The notes under the pieces: model-generated
Told to the model about the DNA's origin: nothing
Seen by the model: only the letters and a program-made list of their open reading frames with translations
The model's database searches: none
In this document: positions 45,235-55,093 of the stretch, piece after piece
How the letters are laid out: each line of letters starts with the position of its first letter
Numbering within the stretch: position 1 is the first letter of the stretch
Program-made: the position numbers and the translations under genes
DNA from: Cohnella terricola
GTDB lineage: Bacteria; Bacillota; Bacilli; Paenibacillales; Paenibacillaceae
DNA length: 64,000 bases
NCBI RefSeq assembly: GCF_007786475.1
Contig: NZ_VNJJ01000006.1
Span: 1-64,000, forward strand
Direction of reading: 5' to 3'

Positions 45235-46766
45235 CGTTTCGCCCCTCCTTTCTGCCGGTTGCTTTCTTGAATTAGCTTCTGGGAATGCGACTCCATAGGA
45301 CGCTCATTCAACATCCAGAAAGGCAAGCGCATGAGAGAATCCTTCCAGTCCTTCAAGCGCATAGGGGCAAGAGGCGCGAAGTAAGGCCTGCCGAACGACT
45401 CCAGTATGCACAAGTGAACCAGAATCGCCATCAGGCTGAAGACGATACCCTGAAACCCCAAAAAAGCCGCCGAGAGCATGAGCGGAAACCTGAGCAGGCG
45501 GACGGAATAACTCATCTCGTGGGAAGGAACCACGAAGGAAGCGATCGCCGTCAAAGCGACGACGATGATCATCGGGTAAGAAACCAGTCCGACCCGAACG
45601 ACCGCGTCGCCGATGACCAAACCGCCCACGATTCCGATGGACTGGCCGATCGGAGCGGGCAGACGCATACCCGCCTCCCGAAGCAACTCGATCGCCAGTT
45701 CCATGAACAGGGCTTCCAGAATAGGCGGGTAAGGAATTTTCGCGACGCTTCCCTTGATCTGGTAGAACACTTCCTTCGGAATCACTTCATAGTGGAAGGA
45801 CACGACCGCGATATAGTATGCCGGAAGCATAATGGCGATAAAAAAGCTAAACAGCCTCAGAAGCCTTATGAAAGTACCCGCTAGTGTTCGGCTATTATAG
45901 TCGTCCGGCGACTGATAGAATACGAAAAAAGACACGGGTACAATCAACGCTGTCGGCGTTCCTTCCATCAGGAAGGCAATCCGTCCCTCGAGCAGATTGC
46001 CGATCGTCCGATCCGGGCGCTCCGTCTGCAGGATTTGGGGAAATGGGGAGAACGACTGGTTTTCTACATATTCGAGAATCATATAGGCGTTCATTAAGTT
46101 ATCCGCGTCGATCGCTTTAATTTTGCGATCGATCTCGTCGACCAGCTTCGGATCGGCCAGATCGTTCAAATAGACGATCGAAGCGTCGGACTTCGTCATC
46201 TTTCCCAGCCTATACCGGCGAACGACCAAATTGCGGCTGCCGATTTGCTTGCGGATCAGTTGCAGATTCACGTTCATGCTCTCGATAAACCCGTTGTGGG
46301 CCCCTTGAATCGCCTTCTCGTTCATCGGCTCTTCTACCGCTCTATTGTTCACCGAGGGAACTCGGACGACATAGCATTCCCGTCCTCCTTCGAAATGAAG
46401 AACGGAATACCCCTCAAGCATAAGATCGATGGCCCTCTCTAGGTCCGTATGCTTCTGAACGTCGGAGGACGTGATCACGCTCATCGGATCGTCTTCCCCG
46501 GCGGCAAACAGCGGCTTTAGAATAAATTCGTGGATCTTGTCCGGATCGCAGACGGAATCAAGATAAAGAAGACATCCTTGGCCGGCCGAGCAGACGATCG
46601 GCCTGTTCTCAAGATCACCGGTCTGATAAAGAGCCTGCTGCACATATTCGACGTTATCCTTCGTCGCTGCGGATACGGCTCTATCTTCCGAAGCGATATG
46701 GCTTCGCTTGGCCGTCCCCTTGCTTTTGGACCTATTATTCGTAAACATGCGGCTGAAAAACCCCAT
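45231..46766 (-). CDS. Spore germinant receptor subunit A (GerA)
   Basis: A 511-residue protein. A soluble N-terminal domain (about 35-290; VRRYRLGKMTKSDASIVYLNDLA) is followed by about five membrane helices (FFIAIMLPAYYIAVVSFHYEVIP, then PYPPILEALFMELAIELLREAGMRLPAPIGQSIGIVGG). First gene of gerA-gerB-gerC. Forespore-specific expression is expected from the family; no promoter was assigned. Confidence 0.94.
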   Translation of the reverse strand: MGFFSRMFTNNRSKSKGTAKRSHIASEDRAVSAATKDNVEYVQQALYQTGDLENRPIVCSAGQGCLLYLDSVCDPDKIHEFILKPLFAAGEDDPMSVITSSDVQKHTDLERAIDLMLEGYSVLHFEGGRECYVVRVPSVNNRAVEEPMNEKAIQGAHNGFIESMNVNLQLIRKQIGSRNLVVRRYRLGKMTKSDASIVYLNDLADPKLVDEIDRKIKAIDADNLMNAYMILEYVENQSFSPFPQILQTERPDRTIGNLLEGRIAFLMEGTPTALIVPVSFFVFYQSPDDYNSRTLAGTFIRLLRLFSFFIAIMLPAYYIAVVSFHYEVIPKEVFYQIKGSVAKIPYPPILEALFMELAIELLREAGMRLPAPIGQSIGIVGGLVIGDAVVRVGLVSYPMIIVVALTAIASFVVPSHEMSYSVRLLRFPLMLSAAFLGFQGIVFSLMAILVHLCILESFGRPYFAPLAPMRLKDWKDSLMRLPFWMLNERPMESHSQKLIQESNRQKGGAKR

Positions 46767-46848
46767 ACGTGCACCCCGTTTTCCTAATCCGGTTCCAGGG
46801 TATTGTTACCAGACCTTCCATCTCTTATTCTTAAAATGGAAATGCAAA

Positions 46849-46876
46849 GAAACCGCCCCGTTGTTGGAGCAGTTTC
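46849..46876 (-). terminator. Terminator of the alcohol dehydrogenase gene
   Basis: On the minus strand GAAACTGCTCC pairs imperfectly with GGGGCGGTTTC around a short loop and is followed by TTTGC. It lies 28 bp past the stop. Confidence 0.75.
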
Positions 46877-46903
46877 GGAATCGCCTTATGCCGCCTCGAG
46901 AAT

Positions 46904-48067
46904 TTACAAGCTGTTTCTCAAGATCTGAAGCACATCGTCCTTCGTCAATTGCTTAAACGAACCGATCGGACCGAATTGCGTCGCTTCGTCGGCCATCCGC
47001 TCCAGATGCTCGTCGCCGATCTCCAGCTCTCCGAGCGTCGCGGGGGCACCGATTCTGGTAAAGTACGCGCGGGTCGCTTCTATTCCCGCAAGCGCGATCT
47101 CCTCGTCCGTCTTGCCCGCCGGATCGATGCCCCATACCCGAACCGCGTACTGCACGAACTTGCCGACGCGCTCTTGATACACGTATTTCATCCAGTTCGG
47201 GAAAATAATCGCAAGCCCCGCCCCATGCGGAATGTCGTAGATGGCGCTCACTTCATGCTCGATGCCGTGCGTCGCCCAATCCGTCGTCACTCCGTTCGGC
47301 AACGTCCCGTTAAGGGCATACGTGCCCGCAAGCAACAAGTTGGCCCGCGCATCATAATCCGTGCCGTCCTTAATCGCTTTCTCTCCGTTCTCGATCACCG
47401 TAAGTAAGACCGATTCCGCGAAACGCTCCTGAAGCGGAATATCCGTCGTTAACGTAAAGTATTGCTCGAATACGTGCGACATGATATCGACGATGCCATT
47501 AACCGTCTGATTCGCGGGCACCGTGTAAGTCAGCTTCGGATCCAATATCGAAAATCGCGGATATATATGCTTGCTGCCGAGTCCGCGCTTCTGCTTCGTT
47601 TCCCAGTTGGTGATGACGGAATTTCCGTTCATCTCCGAGCCGGTAGCCGCAAGCGTCAGAACGGTACCGATCGGCAACGCCTCCTGAATGACCGCCTTGC
47701 GGATCGTAAAATCCCATACGTCACCGTCGTACAACGCTCCCGCCGCAACCGCTTTAGCCGCGTCCAGCACGCTGCCGCCTCCGACCGCCAGCACGAATTC
47801 GATGTTCTCCGCACGGCAGATTTCGATCCCCTTGTTCACCGTCGAGAGACGCGGATTCGGTTCGACTCCGGGCAGTTCGTGCACGACGGCTCCGATCCGG
47901 CCGAGTTGGAACATGACGTCGTCAAACAGCCCTGATTTCTTGATGCTCCCTCCGCCATATACGAGCAAGATTCGCTTCCCGTAAGGCTCGACTAACTCGC
48001 CCAGCCGTTCGACCATGTTGGCTCCGAACACCAGCTTAGTCGGATTGTACAATTCAAATGCGTTCAT
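46904..48067 (-). CDS. Iron-containing alcohol dehydrogenase (butanol dehydrogenase type)
   Basis: A 387-residue NAD(P)H-dependent enzyme. [15 protein letters not shown] and [19 protein letters not shown] form the nucleotide-binding part; [14 protein letters not shown] (metal Asp and His) and [22 protein letters not shown] (two metal His) form the metal site. It is close to Bacillus YugJ/YugK and clostridial BdhA. It reduces aldehydes, perhaps in fermentation or detoxification. Monocistronic. Confidence 0.9.
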   Translation of the reverse strand: MNAFELYNPTKLVFGANMVERLGELVEPYGKRILLVYGGGSIKKSGLFDDVMFQLGRIGAVVHELPGVEPNPRLSTVNKGIEICRAENIEFVLAVGGGSVLDAAKAVAAGALYDGDVWDFTIRKAVIQEALPIGTVLTLAATGSEMNGNSVITNWETKQKRGLGSKHIYPRFSILDPKLTYTVPANQTVNGIVDIMSHVFEQYFTLTTDIPLQERFAESVLLTVIENGEKAIKDGTDYDARANLLLAGTYALNGTLPNGVTTDWATHGIEHEVSAIYDIPHGAGLAIIFPNWMKYVYQERVGKFVQYAVRVWGIDPAGKTDEEIALAGIEATRAYFTRIGAPATLGELEIGDEHLERMADEATQFGPIGSFKQLTKDDVLQILRNSL

Positions 48068-48254
48068 GCTTCGTATTCCCTCCTAGGCGTAATCTTTCGT
48101 GCATCGAACCCAGTGTACCATTGAATGAAGAAACGCGCACATTTTCCCGGGAAGGCGCAATACCGGCGTCGCTTTTATTGTAGTATGATGGTTGATTATG
48201 GTATTGTTTTCGTTATTCGACATTATTTTTATAGGACCGGAAGGCGGATGGACA

Positions 48255-49721
48255 GTGGGCAACACCGAAATACTGCATCGTAGAAACAAGCTACTCGTTA
48301 ACATCATCTGGGGAATGCTCGTCCTGGGAATCGTCGTGGATTTTCTGGCCGGAGCGCCATCCAACTCCATCATTGTGCTTGCGGTTATCGGCACCATCGC
48401 AGGCGGTACGGCCACCTTGCTGACATACAAACGTTGGTGGTCTCCATATATCATGTACTTGGTATCCGTGATTATTACAGTACTGACCGTGTTGCTTATC
48501 GCGACCGGCCCCATTATTACGACTTATTTTCTTGTTTACGTCAATCTGGCGGTTATGAGTCTTTACAGCAGTTCCCGGGCCATCGCTTTCTCCGGCCTTT
48601 CGGGAATCGCGCTTACGATCTATTGTTTCCTCAGTCCCTTCAAGGACGAGATGTTCGGCAATAACGATCCCTTTACGATCATGCTCTATTTTCTGCTGAT
48701 CGCCGTTCCGCTGTACGTATCCGCGAAGTTCAGCGAACGCGTACAAGCCGAAGCTTCATCCCAGCGCGAACAGGCCGTGGCCGAACGAAACCGGGCGCAG
48801 CAGATCGTCGGTCAGGTCTCGGAGTCACTAGTTACCCTTAACGACTTCAGTTCCAATCTGAAGAGAAACATGACGTCGACCAATACGATCTCTAAAGAGG
48901 TAACCACTGCTTTCTCCGAAGTCGCGTCCAGTATGGAGAGCCAGACTTCCGGCGTCGCGGACATCAGCGAATCGATTCGGCTGATCGGGCAAGAGATCGC
49001 GTCGCTCGCCGCCCATGCGACGGAAATGAAAGAGCGTTCGGAGAATTCCGCCCGTTATACGAATATCGGCAATCATGAAGCGGAAGCGCTCGAGACGCAG
49101 ATGAAACAAGTTCATGAAACGATCGACGATTCCGCTGCTCTGATGCAAGAGCTTAACGAGCAAAACAAGCAGATCGGAGACATCGTCTCGACGATCAAAA
49201 ACATTTCCAACCAAACGAACTTGCTTGCGCTTAACGCGGCGATAGAGGCCGCTCGGGCAGGCGAACACGGCATGGGCTTCGCCGTCGTCTCCCATGAAAT
49301 CCGCAAGCTCGCCGAGTCCTCCACCCAATCGACAGAGTTGATCGAGAACATTCTCGAGACGATCCGGACGAAGACGACTCTGGCCGCAGAACAGGTTCTC
49401 CAAGGACAGCTCGGCATTATTCGCAGCGGAGAATCGGTGAATAAGGTTGCGGAAGCAATGCGCTCCCTTGCAGCTGACTCGCATCAGAACGAGCGGCATT
49501 CCTCCGACCTAAATCATTCCGCGGAAGATTTGAATACCCAGTACGATGCCATCACCGAGCGCATCGTCAAGATCACCGAGGCGACCGAACAGAACATGGC
49601 CGCAGTGGAAGAGATGTCCGCCAGCATGACGACGCAGGATACGAGAATCGGAGATATCGTCGAGAGCTTCTTGCAGTTGGACAAGCTCGCCTCCGATCTG
49701 AATAAGATGACCGAGAAATAG
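48255..49721 (+). CDS. Methyl-accepting chemotaxis protein
   Basis: A 488-residue receptor. The first 170 residues hold about five or six hydrophobic helices with only short loops, so the sensor is membrane-embedded rather than a periplasmic domain. A coiled coil follows, and the signalling tip [20 protein letters not shown] (about 325) with [18 protein letters not shown]. No HAMP domain is apparent. GTG at 48255 follows AAGGCGG with 7 nt; an ATG at 48192 or 48198 lacks such a site. Confidence 0.88.
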   Translation: MGNTEILHRRNKLLVNIIWGMLVLGIVVDFLAGAPSNSIIVLAVIGTIAGGTATLLTYKRWWSPYIMYLVSVIITVLTVLLIATGPIITTYFLVYVNLAVMSLYSSSRAIAFSGLSGIALTIYCFLSPFKDEMFGNNDPFTIMLYFLLIAVPLYVSAKFSERVQAEASSQREQAVAERNRAQQIVGQVSESLVTLNDFSSNLKRNMTSTNTISKEVTTAFSEVASSMESQTSGVADISESIRLIGQEIASLAAHATEMKERSENSARYTNIGNHEAEALETQMKQVHETIDDSAALMQELNEQNKQIGDIVSTIKNISNQTNLLALNAAIEAARAGEHGMGFAVVSHEIRKLAESSTQSTELIENILETIRTKTTLAAEQVLQGQLGIIRSGESVNKVAEAMRSLAADSHQNERHSSDLNHSAEDLNTQYDAITERIVKITEATEQNMAAVEEMSASMTTQDTRIGDIVESFLQLDKLASDLNKMTEK

Positions 49722-49739
49722 GCTGTCGCAATAAAACCG

Positions 49740-50060
49740 GTGGCGAATTCGCCCTTGTTACGGTCTGGCAGGCCGTTAGACGACCCGCCGGTCGCGATTT
49801 CGCCCTTGTTACGGTCTGGCAGACCGTTAGACGACTCGCCGGCCGCGAATTCGCCCTTGTTACGGTCTGTCAGACCGTTAGACGGCTCGGCGGCGGCGAA
49901 TTCACCCTTGTTACGGTCTGGCAGACCGTTAGACGACCCGCCGACCGCGATTTCGCTCTCCTTACGGTCTGGCAGACCCTTAGACGGCTCGCCGGCGGCG
50001 AATTTGCACTCCTTACGGTCTGGCAGACCGTTAGACGGCTCGGCGGCCAATCTTCCGTTC
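49740..50060. repeat. 51-bp hairpin array B (six units)
   Basis: The GCCCTTGTTACGG mark starts at 49751, 49802, 49853, 49904, 49955 and 50006, exactly 51 bp apart, with a decayed seventh. Core: ACGGTCT, GGC loop, AGACCGT, then TAGACGACCCGCCGG. The core half ACGGTCTG is shared with array A at 9810. It fills the convergent gap between the chemotaxis receptor and the gene at 50069. Confidence 0.97.
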
Positions 50061-50068
50061 TTATGAAA

Positions 50069-50737
50069 CTAAAGTTGTCTGCCATACTTAGTTAAACGAT
50101 AAGCACAAATGCGCTTTATTCCGGATACCCCCGCGAGAATCCGCTTCTCCACCAACTCCCGAATTTCCCTCCTCACAAACTTCTCCTTTTTCCCTAAACA
50201 ATCGCATGCCATCTCCACAGTGATCGGAATTACCGAACGGGCGGCAAGACGGACGATTTCGCGTTGATATAGCGGGATTTCGAGTAATCCTGGTCGTTCT
50301 TGCCCGTACCACTCCTCCATCATTCTTCTTATAAAACTCTGGCAGTCAACCGGATCTTCCTTTAACTTATCAACGGAGAACCGTAGAATGTTCCAACCAC
50401 CCAAAACAATTTCATTCTGTCGATCCAGACCGCGCATAAATGTATAGCGATCAGTATCTCGAGCATGCGTCCCGAATCCGTCGCACTCAATGCAGGTCGG
50501 TCCCGGATCGCGAATATATCCATAATCCATGTAACTGTATTTTCCCCGGGCGTCGATGAACTCATATTCCGGATGTAGATCATCCAAATTTCCTACGACC
50601 GGCCACCACACATGTTCCAAGAACGATTTTTCTCCAAAACCGTGACGATCCTTTATTCGCCGAAGACGCTCTCCTCGACTTTCACCAATATGCCGTTCCA
50701 GCCACGCACGATATTCCGATTCAAATTGTTTTCCCAC
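50069..50737 (-). CDS. Putative PD-(D/E)XK-fold nuclease-like protein with C-terminal helical domain
   Basis: A 222-residue protein. The middle part YSYMDYGYIRD..PTCIECDGFGTHARDTDRYTF, then GLDRQNEIVLGGWNILRFS resembles the endonuclease-like DUF559/VSR group, in which an Asp/Glu pair followed by a strand forms the nuclease core (here D of MDYG and E of IECDG). The C-terminus (about 150-222) looks like a winged-helix (CLGKKEKFVRREIRELVEKRIL). GTG at 50737 follows GAGGAG. It is flanked on both sides by arrays of the same 51-bp repeat. Activity is not proven. Confidence 0.55.
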   Translation of the reverse strand: MGKQFESEYRAWLERHIGESRGERLRRIKDRHGFGEKSFLEHVWWPVVGNLDDLHPEYEFIDARGKYSYMDYGYIRDPGPTCIECDGFGTHARDTDRYTFMRGLDRQNEIVLGGWNILRFSVDKLKEDPVDCQSFIRRMMEEWYGQERPGLLEIPLYQREIVRLAARSVIPITVEMACDCLGKKEKFVRREIRELVEKRILAGVSGIKRICAYRLTKYGRQL

Positions 50738-50766
50738 TACACTCACACTCCTCAAAAATAAAAATA

Positions 50767-50800
50767 ACCGCCCCAGTCCCAGAGTGGGAACCAGAGCGGT
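50767..50800 (-). terminator. Terminator or attenuator between array C and the nuclease-like gene
   Basis: On the minus strand ACCGCTCTGGTTCCCA and TGGGACTGGGGCGGT form a long imperfect stem around CTC, followed by TATTTTTATTTTT. It may end the transporter transcript read through array C, or act as an attenuator, since it is just 30 bp before the GTG at 50737. Confidence 0.75.
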
Positions 50801-50829
50801 GTGCTTCACGCGCTTATGTTTTCATCATA

Positions 50830-51052
50830 GCTTAGACGACCCGCGGTCGCGATTTCGCCCTTGTTACGGTCTGGCAGACCGTTACACGACCCACTGGCGG
50901 CGTTTTCGCCCTTGTTACGGTCTGGCAGACCGTTATACGACCCACTGGCGACTATTTCGCCCTCCTTACGGTCCGCCAGACCGTAAGACATCCCGCCGGC
51001 CACGATTTCACCCTTCTTACGGTCCGCCAGACCGTAAGACATCCCACGCAGC
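50830..51052. repeat. 51-bp hairpin array C (four units)
   Basis: The GCCCT/ACCCT mark starts at 50857, 50908, 50959 and 51010, each 51 bp apart, in the same orientation and almost the same sequence as array B. The last two units have a changed core (ACGGTC, CGCCA, GACCGT). It begins 8 bp past the transporter stop at 51060. Confidence 0.97.
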
Positions 51053-51059
51053 CTCAACC

Positions 51060-52817
51060 TCAGGCCGGCAAAGGGGCTTTCTCCCCCGTCTGAAGCTGAT
51101 ACATCTTGAAGTAGCGGCCGCGAAGCGCCATTAGTTCGTCGTGGGTGCCGCGCTCGACGATCTCGCCGCGATGCAGCACAAGAATCTGGCTGGCGTCGCG
51201 GATCGTGGACAGCCGGTGCGCGATGATGAGCGTCGTTCGGCCTTCGCTGACGACTTTGAGCGCCTGCTGGATCAAGCCTTCCGTCTCGCTGTCGATACTG
51301 GCGGTCGCTTCGTCGAGAATCAGAATGGACGGATCGAACGCCAACGCCCGAGCGAAAGAGATCAGCTGACGCTGCCCCGACGACAGAGTGCTCCCCCGCT
51401 CGACGACCGGTTCGTCGTATCCGTTCGGAAGCTGCTCGACAAAAGGGGCCGCCCCAACGTCGGACAGCGCCTGCTTCACTCGGTCCGGAGAAATCTCCTT
51501 GTTATACAAGCTGACGTTGAACTTGATGTCACCCGCGAACAAATACGGGTCCTGCAGCACGATTCCCATATGCTTGCGCAGTTCCTGCTTGGACAGCGTC
51601 GCAATATCGACGCCGTCTATCGTAATCTGCCCCGCTCCCGGCTCGTAAAAGCCCAGCAGCAGATTGATGATTGAGCTTTTGCCCGACCCCGTATGCCCGA
51701 CGAGCGCCACCGTCTCTCCTCTGCGGGCTTCGAATGAGATGTTCCGCAGCACGTGATCGTCGCCGTTGTAAGCGAAGGTCACGTTCTCGAATTTCACTTC
51801 GCCCTCCGGCTTAGCCGCTCCGGAAGCATCCTCCACCTCCTCGCCCTCCATATCGAGAACGGCGAACACTTTATCCGCGGAGACGAATGCCCGCTGCGCG
51901 TTCATCAGTTGGTCGAATATACCGATTATCGGGTTGAATATCCGTCCCAAATAATCGATAAACGCGTACAGCACGCCGATCGACAACACGGTGCCGGACA
52001 GCGAAAGATTGCCGAAGTACCAAATGACGTAAGCGGTGACGAGACTTCCGATCGTTCCGACGATATTCCGCGACGAAAGGGAGAATACGCGGAACTGCTT
52101 GACCTGCGCGTCGTAGCGATCCTCGTTCAGCCGGTCGAATTCCTCCAGCGTCACCTTTTCCCTGCGGAAGGCTTGGATAATCGGCATGACGGCAATCGAT
52201 TCGTTGAGCATCGCGTTCATATCGCTGAGCCTCGCGCGCATGATAGAAACGTACTTCTTGGAAAACTTCAAATGAAAGTACATGATCAGCGCAAACACCG
52301 GCGGAAGGGCTAACGTGTAAACGGCCAGCTTCGCGTCCAGAATGAACAAGGCCGCATAGATTCCAATCAAATGCGCGAAGCTGACGACGAACGTCGCCAT
52401 GAAGCTCATGAACAGCTCCCGTATCGCTTCCGTATCGTTGGCGACGCGCGATACGATCTGCCCGATCGGTGTGTTATCGAAATACCGAAGGGGAATACGC
52501 TGAATGTGGCGCATGACGTCCATTCTCATGTTTTTGATGATGCGCAGCGCGGTCGATTGCAACAGATAGGATTGCGAGAAATTCAGCAGCCCCGATGCCA
52601 AAATCAAGCCGATGTATAGCGCGAGTAGACCCAGTACGGGGCCGATATCGTCCGTGCGCGGCGTCAAATGTCCGTCGATGATCGTCTTGATAATATATGG
52701 ACCGCCCAACTCCGCGCCTACCGCGCAGAGCAACAGCGCCAAAGCGCCGATAATTCGATATTTGTATACGAGTGCATAGGAGAGCAGTCTGCTCCCGCTC
52801 GAACGTTTGGATGCCAT
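51060..52817 (-). CDS. ABC multidrug exporter half-transporter (YheH/BmrD-like)
   Basis: A 585-residue protein with six N-terminal helices and an ATPase domain. Walker A GHTGSGKSSII, Walker B ILILDEATASID with the catalytic Glu, signature altered to LSSGQRQLISFARAL, H-loop IIAHRLSTI. Together with the upstream gene it forms a heterodimer in which only one ATP site is fully active. ATG at 52817 follows GGAGGCTCGT. The gap to the partner gene is 17 bp. Confidence 0.93.
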   Translation of the reverse strand: MASKRSSGSRLLSYALVYKYRIIGALALLLCAVGAELGGPYIIKTIIDGHLTPRTDDIGPVLGLLALYIGLILASGLLNFSQSYLLQSTALRIIKNMRMDVMRHIQRIPLRYFDNTPIGQIVSRVANDTEAIRELFMSFMATFVVSFAHLIGIYAALFILDAKLAVYTLALPPVFALIMYFHLKFSKKYVSIMRARLSDMNAMLNESIAVMPIIQAFRREKVTLEEFDRLNEDRYDAQVKQFRVFSLSSRNIVGTIGSLVTAYVIWYFGNLSLSGTVLSIGVLYAFIDYLGRIFNPIIGIFDQLMNAQRAFVSADKVFAVLDMEGEEVEDASGAAKPEGEVKFENVTFAYNGDDHVLRNISFEARRGETVALVGHTGSGKSSIINLLLGFYEPGAGQITIDGVDIATLSKQELRKHMGIVLQDPYLFAGDIKFNVSLYNKEISPDRVKQALSDVGAAPFVEQLPNGYDEPVVERGSTLSSGQRQLISFARALAFDPSILILDEATASIDSETEGLIQQALKVVSEGRTTLIIAHRLSTIRDASQILVLHRGEIVERGTHDELMALRGRYFKMYQLQTGEKAPLPA

Positions 52818-52834
52818 ACGAGCCTCCGATCCGA

Positions 52835-54586
52835 TTATTCTTCCAAGCCGGCTTCCATCTGCTGGCGGTCCCACTGCTGCCTATACCAGCCGCCCAGGAG
52901 CATCAATTGCTCATGCGTGCCTTCTTCCTTCACGCGCCCCTCGTCCAGCACGAGGATCCAGTCGGCGTGGCTGACGGCGGACAGGCGATGCGTCGTGATC
53001 AACGTCGTCTTGTCGGCACGCTCCCGCCTTAGATTCGCCACGATACGGCTTTCCGTCCGCGCGTCGACCGCCGACAAGGAATCGTCCAGCAGCAAAATTT
53101 CCGCGTCTACCAGCAGCGCCCGAGCAATAGATAACCGCTGTTTCTGACCTCCGGACAGCATAACGCCGTTCTCGCCGACAAGCGTGTCCAGCCCTTGCGG
53201 CAGTTGCGAGACATCGCTGGAAAAAGACGCCATCTCGACCGCGCGGGCCACCTCCTCCGGTGTGGCGCCGGGTTTGCCGAGCGCGATATTCTCGCTTATC
53301 GTCTTGGAGAGCAGCAGATGCTCCTGCGGTACGTAGGCCATCCACTGTTTCATGCGGTCGAGAGAGATTCTTTCTGCCGGAACGCCCGACAGGAATAGCA
53401 TTTCCGATGACAGCGGATACTGCCTCAGAAGCTGCTTCAGCAAGGTACTCTTGCCGCTTCCGGTTTTGCCGACGACGCCTAGCGTCTGTCCCCGCTCCAG
53501 TCGCACCGATACGTTGATCAGGCTCGGAGCGGCGGCGGTCGGATAAGCGAAAGTCAGCGCCCTCATTTCGATAGATTCGGGAACATTAGGTTCGACCGGA
53601 TCATCGGCATCTTGTACGTCCGCCTGCTCACTCAGTACGTCGTCGAGCCGTCCCGCCGAGGCGCTGCCCCTCTGTAGAACGTTAATAAACTCACCGAACG
53701 AGATCATCGGCCAGATGAGCATACCCAAGTAAATGTTGAAGGTAACAAGCTGGCCTAGCGAAATTTCATCCCGGAAAACCATATAAGAGCCGTATCCGAT
53801 CCCAATCGCATAACTCGATCCGACGATCAGAGAAATCAAAGGATGAAACAACGCGTTCAACATCGCCACCCTGCGATTCTTGTCCATCACGTCCGTCGTC
53901 ATCCGGTCGAAGGCTTGCAGGTCGTCCTTCTCCTGCACGTAAGAACGAATGACCCGAATGCCGGAAATCGCCTCCAGAACGTGATCGTTCATTCGGCCGA
54001 ACGCTTCCTGCGCAGCCATGAACCTGCCGCGCACAATCCCTCCCAGCTTGCTGATGACGACAACGAGCAGCGGCAGAGGGATCAGCGCGGCAATCATCAG
54101 CTTCGCGCTGATAAAGCTGAGCATCATCACAACGACGACTGAAATGCCGACCAGCGTGTTGACAAGCGTCATGACGCCGTAGCCGGCCGTCTGTCCGATC
54201 GCCAGCACGTCGTTGGTCGCCAGCGCCATCAATTGCCCAGTGCTGTGTCGTTGGAAGAACGAGGGGCGCATTCCCGTCAAATGCTTAAGCAGCCGAAATC
54301 GAAGCAACTTCTCGATCAGCACCGAATTACCGAACAACGATGTAATCCATATGTATACGAGTACGTACATGAGCAATGACAAGCCGACAAGTAATAGAAC
54401 GGTCTGGCTCAATTCGGCGACCGACAGCGTTCCTTTCTGCATAACATCGATCTTGTTCCCGATGAGCCGGGGAGGTATCATCGATAGCAGGCTGACCAGC
54501 GCCATTAAGCCGATGGCCAAAGAATAACTTCCCCATCTCTCCTTGAAAAACCACTTCAGGCGAATGACGAACGACAGTGTCTTCAC
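52835..54586 (-). CDS. ABC multidrug exporter half-transporter (YheI/BmrC-like)
   Basis: A 583-residue partner of the gene at 51060. Walker A GKTGSGKSTLLKQLL, signature LSGGQKQRLSIARAL (intact), Walker B ILLLDDSLSAVD with Asp instead of the catalytic Glu, H-loop ITTHRLSAV. This is the degenerate half typical of BmrC. The start is uncertain: GTG at 54586 is in the GGGAGGGTG context, and an ATG at 54637 is another option. No BmrB-like leader was found; an upstream terminator at 54685-54723 belongs to the preceding gene. Confidence 0.9.
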   Translation of the reverse strand: MKTLSFVIRLKWFFKERWGSYSLAIGLMALVSLLSMIPPRLIGNKIDVMQKGTLSVAELSQTVLLLVGLSLLMYVLVYIWITSLFGNSVLIEKLLRFRLLKHLTGMRPSFFQRHSTGQLMALATNDVLAIGQTAGYGVMTLVNTLVGISVVVVMMLSFISAKLMIAALIPLPLLVVVISKLGGIVRGRFMAAQEAFGRMNDHVLEAISGIRVIRSYVQEKDDLQAFDRMTTDVMDKNRRVAMLNALFHPLISLIVGSSYAIGIGYGSYMVFRDEISLGQLVTFNIYLGMLIWPMISFGEFINVLQRGSASAGRLDDVLSEQADVQDADDPVEPNVPESIEMRALTFAYPTAAAPSLINVSVRLERGQTLGVVGKTGSGKSTLLKQLLRQYPLSSEMLFLSGVPAERISLDRMKQWMAYVPQEHLLLSKTISENIALGKPGATPEEVARAVEMASFSSDVSQLPQGLDTLVGENGVMLSGGQKQRLSIARALLVDAEILLLDDSLSAVDARTESRIVANLRRERADKTTLITTHRLSAVSHADWILVLDEGRVKEEGTHEQLMLLGGWYRQQWDRQQMEAGLEE

Positions 54587-54684
54587 CCTCCCTATTTGCC
54601 ATTTTTTGTGCACATGCTTCGATCTTAACCGCTCCATTCGTTCGCGTCTATACGAACAAAACCTTAAATTTCCGATATAAAGAA

Positions 54685-54723
54685 AGCGGCGAGGCCGACT
54701 CAAATTGCCGGATGCTCACCGCT
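54685..54723 (-). terminator. Terminator of the DUF6509 gene
   Basis: On the minus strand AGCGGTGAG pairs with CTCGCCGCT (one G-U) and is followed by TTCTTTATAT. It lies 15 bp past the stop at 54738. Confidence 0.75.
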
Positions 54724-54737
54724 CTGGGATGTATCGG

Positions 54738-55034
54738 TTAATTTTCGCTTTCCGCGTAATGCTCACGACAGAAGGCGGCCAACGCCTCTTCTTCCTCGTC
54801 CTCCAGCTCGGCGTCGATGTACCGGCCCGTCGATTTCTCGTACAAACCGTAACTTACCACGCCCGCTTCGTCCCCGTCCACCTTATAGACGGCTTTGATC
54901 TCGATCCCTTCCGCGGAGTAGAGCTCGTCTTCCTCGTCAAGCTCCAACTGGATCACGAACTCGTAACGCTTGCCCGCCAAAATCCGAAAAGGGTCCTTCA
55001 CTAACTCCACGCTGTATTCGCTAACCGCCAGCAT
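54738..55034 (-). CDS. DUF6509-like acidic protein
   Basis: A 98-residue acidic protein: MLAVSEYSVELVKDPFRILAG, RYEFVIQLELDEEDELYS and LYEKSTGRYIDAELEDEEE. It resembles the small Bacillaceae family DUF6509, sometimes mislabelled pullulanase. Function unknown. ATG at 55034 is the conserved start; an upstream ATG at 55088 would add 18 residues. Confidence 0.65.
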   Translation of the reverse strand: MLAVSEYSVELVKDPFRILAGKRYEFVIQLELDEEDELYSAEGIEIKAVYKVDGDEAGVVSYGLYEKSTGRYIDAELEDEEEEALAAFCREHYAESEN

Positions 55035-55093
55035 TTTCTCATCCTTCCTCGTACCCGATGTCCTCATTATACACATTTCCACATACATGGCGA

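Noticed and set aside
49740-51052. CRISPR-like arrays
   Set aside because: The whole 51-bp unit is conserved, including the part that would be the spacer; there are no unique spacers and no cas genes.
54587-54737. BmrB-like leader attenuator for the ABC exporter
   Set aside because: The hairpin at 54685-54723 is better explained as the terminator of the upstream gene; no leader ORF with a ribosome binding site was found behind it.
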